DNA of 64,000 nt from assembly GCA_030427505.1 (NCBI GenBank), contig JAUICH010000011.1, forward strand, positions 62,001 to 126,000, given 5' to 3'. Origin of the DNA: Verrucomicrobiia bacterium. GTDB lineage: Bacteria; Verrucomicrobiota; Verrucomicrobiia; Verrucomicrobiales; DEV007. This document shows positions 61,922 to 64,000 of the stretch, piece by piece. Within the stretch, counting starts at the first letter, position 1, and every line of letters starts with the position of its first letter. The notes beneath the pieces were generated by a model. It was not told where the DNA came from, ran no database searches, and saw nothing but the letters and a program-made list of their open reading frames with translations. The position numbers and the translations under genes are program-made.

Positions 61922-63103
61922 ATGAAATCCCGACGAATCTCTTTCGCCGCCGGGGGCGCGTGCTTGGCTTGCGCCCTGACCCTGACATTTTTTCCTCACT
62001 CAGCCCGCGGGCTGGAATTTCCTGAGGTCACTCCGGAATCTCAGGGGCTGCGGTCCGAGAACCTGCGCCAGCTCTCGGAGTACGTGCGCACCGAGCAGCT
62101 CGATGTCCGGGCCATGATCGTCCTGCGGCACGGAAACCTCGTCTTGGAATGGTACTCCGGTGGCGTCACCCGGGACCACAATCACAACGTCTATTCCATT
62201 ACCAAAAGCATGACGGCCACCCTGACAGGTCTGGCTCTGGAAGACGGATCGCTGAAAAACGTGGACATGACGCTCGCGGAACTCTTCCCCAAGTCTTCAG
62301 GTTTGAAAGACGATCCGGTGAAAGCCGGCATCACCCTGGAAGACCTCCTGACCATGCGCAGCGGCCTGCCCTGCTCCCGGTCCAATCGCACCACGGGCCC
62401 TGAAAGGGAACTTTTCGACCGTCTCCAGGCTGAAGCGGACCGCACGGCCGTGGTCCTGGACGAACTGTCCATGGTCTCGGCACCGGGCGGCAAGTTCGTG
62501 TACGGCAACATCGAACCCGCGCTGGTCCTGGCCGCCATTGAAGATCAAAGCGGCCAGTACGCCCTCGACTATGCGAAAGAGAAACTGTTCGACCCTCTTG
62601 ACTTCGAAAACGCGGACTGGATTTTCGCCGACCGCGCGCGGCGGGTGCCCGGCGGGTACGGGCTCCGGCTTCGGGCCATCGACCTGGCGAAGCTGGGCCA
62701 GCTCTACCTCCAGGGAGGCCAGTGGGACGGGCGCCAGATTCTTCCCAAAGCCTGGGTCCAGGCTTCCACCCAAGACCACACCGGCACCGGCTACGGTTAC
62801 TTCTGGTGGATAGACAAGACCACCCAGAGCTATTCCGCCAAGGGGGTGCGTGGCCAGCGGCTGGAGATCTATCCCGAACTGGACCTCGTCTTTGCCCTCA
62901 CTTCTGACCTGCCTCCGGAAAAGGTGGCCGCGATAACCAAGATCATCAGTCAAAACTACATTCTTAAGGCCGTCGCCTCGCCGGACGCCCTGCCTGAAGA
63001 CCGCGACGAACTCAAGAAATTGGAAGACGAGCTGGAACTGGCTCGAGACTACGAACCCGCCTCACGGAAGGGCCTTCCGGATTTCCGGTTGCCGGAGCGT
63101 TGA
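61922..63103 (+). CDS. Beta-lactamase-family serine hydrolase (class C-like)
   Basis: 393 aa from the ATG at 61922 (an upstream ATG adds 8 residues), with a signal peptide ending near SARG. The serine beta-lactamase/DD-peptidase fold shows SxxK as SITK (Ser92, Lys95) and the Tyr-x-Asn motif as YGN (Tyr194). The late motif normally H/KTG is not obvious, but AKGVRGQRLEIYPELDLVFA fits the final strand. Such proteins include class C beta-lactamases, esterases and D-aminopeptidases, and general serine hydrolases (PF00144) are very common in this phylum. The substrate is not predictable. Single gene. Confidence 0.88.
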   Translation: MKSRRISFAAGGACLACALTLTFFPHSARGLEFPEVTPESQGLRSENLRQLSEYVRTEQLDVRAMIVLRHGNLVLEWYSGGVTRDHNHNVYSITKSMTATLTGLALEDGSLKNVDMTLAELFPKSSGLKDDPVKAGITLEDLLTMRSGLPCSRSNRTTGPERELFDRLQAEADRTAVVLDELSMVSAPGGKFVYGNIEPALVLAAIEDQSGQYALDYAKEKLFDPLDFENADWIFADRARRVPGGYGLRLRAIDLAKLGQLYLQGGQWDGRQILPKAWVQASTQDHTGTGYGYFWWIDKTTQSYSAKGVRGQRLEIYPELDLVFALTSDLPPEKVAAITKIISQNYILKAVASPDALPEDRDELKKLEDELELARDYEPASRKGLPDFRLPER

Positions 63104-63133
63104 CAGGTCTCACTAACAGTCCTCCCATGACAC

Positions 63134-63517
63134 ATGGATCTCGTACCTCTCCTGTTCGTTTCAAACTTGGAGGGTTCCATCGCTTTCTACCGGGAGAAGC
63201 TGGCCTTCGAAGTGACGCAGAAAGCGGTGAACCAGAGTGGTTCCGTCTTCTGGTGCCGGATCTCCCGGGACGGGTGCTCCCTCATGCTGGAGCAGGAAGA
63301 CCCCGAAGAAGATGGCCCTTTGGATCACCGCGGTCAGGGGGTTCATTTCTATTTCATCTGCGAAGACGCGGACAAGAAGTACGCCGAGATGGTAGCGAAC
63401 GGTCTCAATCTGCCCGCCCCGCGGAACGCCTACTACGGGATGCGGCAAGTCGAGCTGACGGACCCCGATGGCTACCGGCTTTGTTTTGAAAGCCCGCTTC
63501 CCAAGTCACCGGAATAA
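63134..63517 (+). CDS. VOC / glyoxalase-bleomycin resistance family protein
   Basis: 127 aa with two beta-alpha-beta-beta-beta modules. It starts PLLFVSNLEGSIAFYREKLAF, and carries SLMLEQED in the first module and GVHFYFICEDADKKYAEMVA with MRQVELTDPDGYRLCFESP in the second. Metal-ligand positions (His in GVHFYF, Glu in CFES) are present, so it may bind a divalent metal. Family roles include glyoxalase I, dioxygenases and antibiotic binding. Cytoplasmic, single gene, starts 30 bases after the serine hydrolase stop codon and may be co-transcribed. Confidence 0.9.
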   Translation: MDLVPLLFVSNLEGSIAFYREKLAFEVTQKAVNQSGSVFWCRISRDGCSLMLEQEDPEEDGPLDHRGQGVHFYFICEDADKKYAEMVANGLNLPAPRNAYYGMRQVELTDPDGYRLCFESPLPKSPE

Positions 63518-63538
63518 CATCCCAAGGTATATCGGGAC

Positions 63539-64000
63539 TCACGGCTCGGCCCCTTGCCGGAGAAGGATTTGCCGGGCCGCCTCCTCTGGATCGAAGGCGT
63601 CGCTCTCGTCACTCCCGTCGCTTTCATGGATCAGCACGGCGTAGCGAAGGCGGAACCGCTCTCCCCGTTTCACGGTGGTGGTAGTGTAGGGCTCGCGCCG
63701 TTCCTTCGGCTGTTTCGGAAACGGGTTGGCGACCAGCACGCCGTAGTCCCGGCTGTGCGCCCAACTGGCGCGGGGGTTCTCAGGATGAGGAACGATGAGG
63801 AGCCCCACCTCCTTACCACTGACTTTTCCCGCGTAGTCGATCCAACGGAACTCTTTGCCCCAGATTCCAGCTTCGTTCCTCTCGCCCCGGTCGTTCAGAA
63901 TGCGCCCGTTTCCGCCCTTCACCCGAATGGGCGAGGCCACCCGGATGGCCAGGCCGCTTTCTTCCTGGTCTCCAAAGGCGAACTCATGATCGTCGCTGTA
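63539..64000 (-). CDS. DUF6807 / PmoA-like protein, C-terminal part (runs off the window)
   Basis: The final 153 residues are visible; the frame continues open to the end of the window and the start lies outside. DHEFAFGDQEESGLAIRVAS, WGKEFRWIDYAGKVSGKEVG, IVPHPENPRASWAHSRDYG and VLVANPFPKQ match the conserved C-terminal half of the family formerly called methane oxygenase PmoA (now DUF6807), despite having no relation to methane monooxygenase. These exported or cytoplasmic proteins are frequent in PVC bacteria beside sugar dehydrogenases and are of unknown function. It ends with a GDQEE... then Arg/Glu-rich tail and converges on the VOC gene. Confidence 0.85.
   Translation of the reverse strand, partial: YSDDHEFAFGDQEESGLAIRVASPIRVKGGNGRILNDRGERNEAGIWGKEFRWIDYAGKVSGKEVGLLIVPHPENPRASWAHSRDYGVLVANPFPKQPKERREPYTTTTVKRGERFRLRYAVLIHESDGSDESDAFDPEEAARQILLRQGAEP

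Overview
The window is a gene-dense, GC-rich chromosomal segment from a member of the PVC superphylum, most likely Verrucomicrobiota (less likely Planctomycetota). The evidence is gene content: several DUF1501, DUF1549/DUF1553 (PSD1), DUF1552 and DUF1592 proteins with planctomycete-type cytochrome c domains; a PVC-type membrane-bound dehydrogenase (TIGR02604/TIGR02603 type); a Verrucomicrobium/Pirellula-type ECF sigma factor next to a FecR-LamG protein; SHD1-like lipoproteins; a sulfatase; sialidase-like enzymes; and many Tat-exported proteins. No rRNA, tRNA, intact transposase, prophage or CRISPR array was recognised. Few genes have a clear Shine-Dalgarno sequence.

Layout. 1-2151: end of an FtsX-like permease and an alpha/beta-hydrolase lipoprotein. 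2158-5868: a three-part sialidase/golvesin/FAD-oxidoreductase fusion. 6443-9867: an orphan DUF1501 protein, a small membrane protein and a D,D-carboxypeptidase. 9880-10745: a tandem array of ~174-bp palindromic units. 10864-15830: sugar-isomerase-like protein, L-fucose-dehydrogenase-like SDR, membrane protein, sulfatase, secreted rhodanese. 16173-19288: a c-type cytochrome and an HTTM protein. 19950-22925: an RNA-metabolism gene set (RRM protein, DEAD-box helicase, NYN-OST-HTH protein). 23481-27377: DUF1552 + DUF1592 module. 27581-31414: two paralogous SHD1 lipoproteins, a DapA-like aldolase and a desaturase. 31459-35353: divergent GSDH and PVC dehydrogenase. 35360-39015: unknown secreted protein, sialidase-like protein, esterase. 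39348-46265: an operon of ECF sigma, FecR-LamG, PSD1 and DUF1501. 46956-50156: GNAT, SthA, cysteine-less redoxin. 50210-52480: ceramidase-like protein and a repeat-rich gap. 52506-57110: cytochrome-SHD1 fusion, PSD1 with Big2 domain, DUF1501. 57230-64000: cupin, GNAT, Tat sugar isomerase, enolase-superfamily member, degenerate rhodanese lipoprotein, serine hydrolase, VOC protein and the end of a DUF6807/PmoA-like protein.

Themes. (1) Many exported proteins carry CxxCH heme motifs and sit in three cytochrome/DUF modules, one apparently under its own ECF sigma/anti-sigma pair; the substrates are unknown, but the surrounding sulfatase, sialidase-like, esterase and PQQ-dehydrogenase genes fit breakdown of complex, perhaps sulfated, polysaccharides. 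(2) An L-fucose-dehydrogenase-like SDR, a DapA-like aldolase, an enolase-superfamily enzyme and two xylose-isomerase-like proteins could serve non-phosphorylative deoxysugar catabolism, though they are dispersed. (3) The gaps carry several repeat families: the 174-bp array, a REP-like ~37-bp element in at least five places, octamer tandem repeats beside an 18-bp IS-end-like sequence, and a 257-bp direct duplication. The most system-like candidates are the RRM/DEAD/NYN-OST-HTH set and the sigma/FecR/PSD1/DUF1501 operon.
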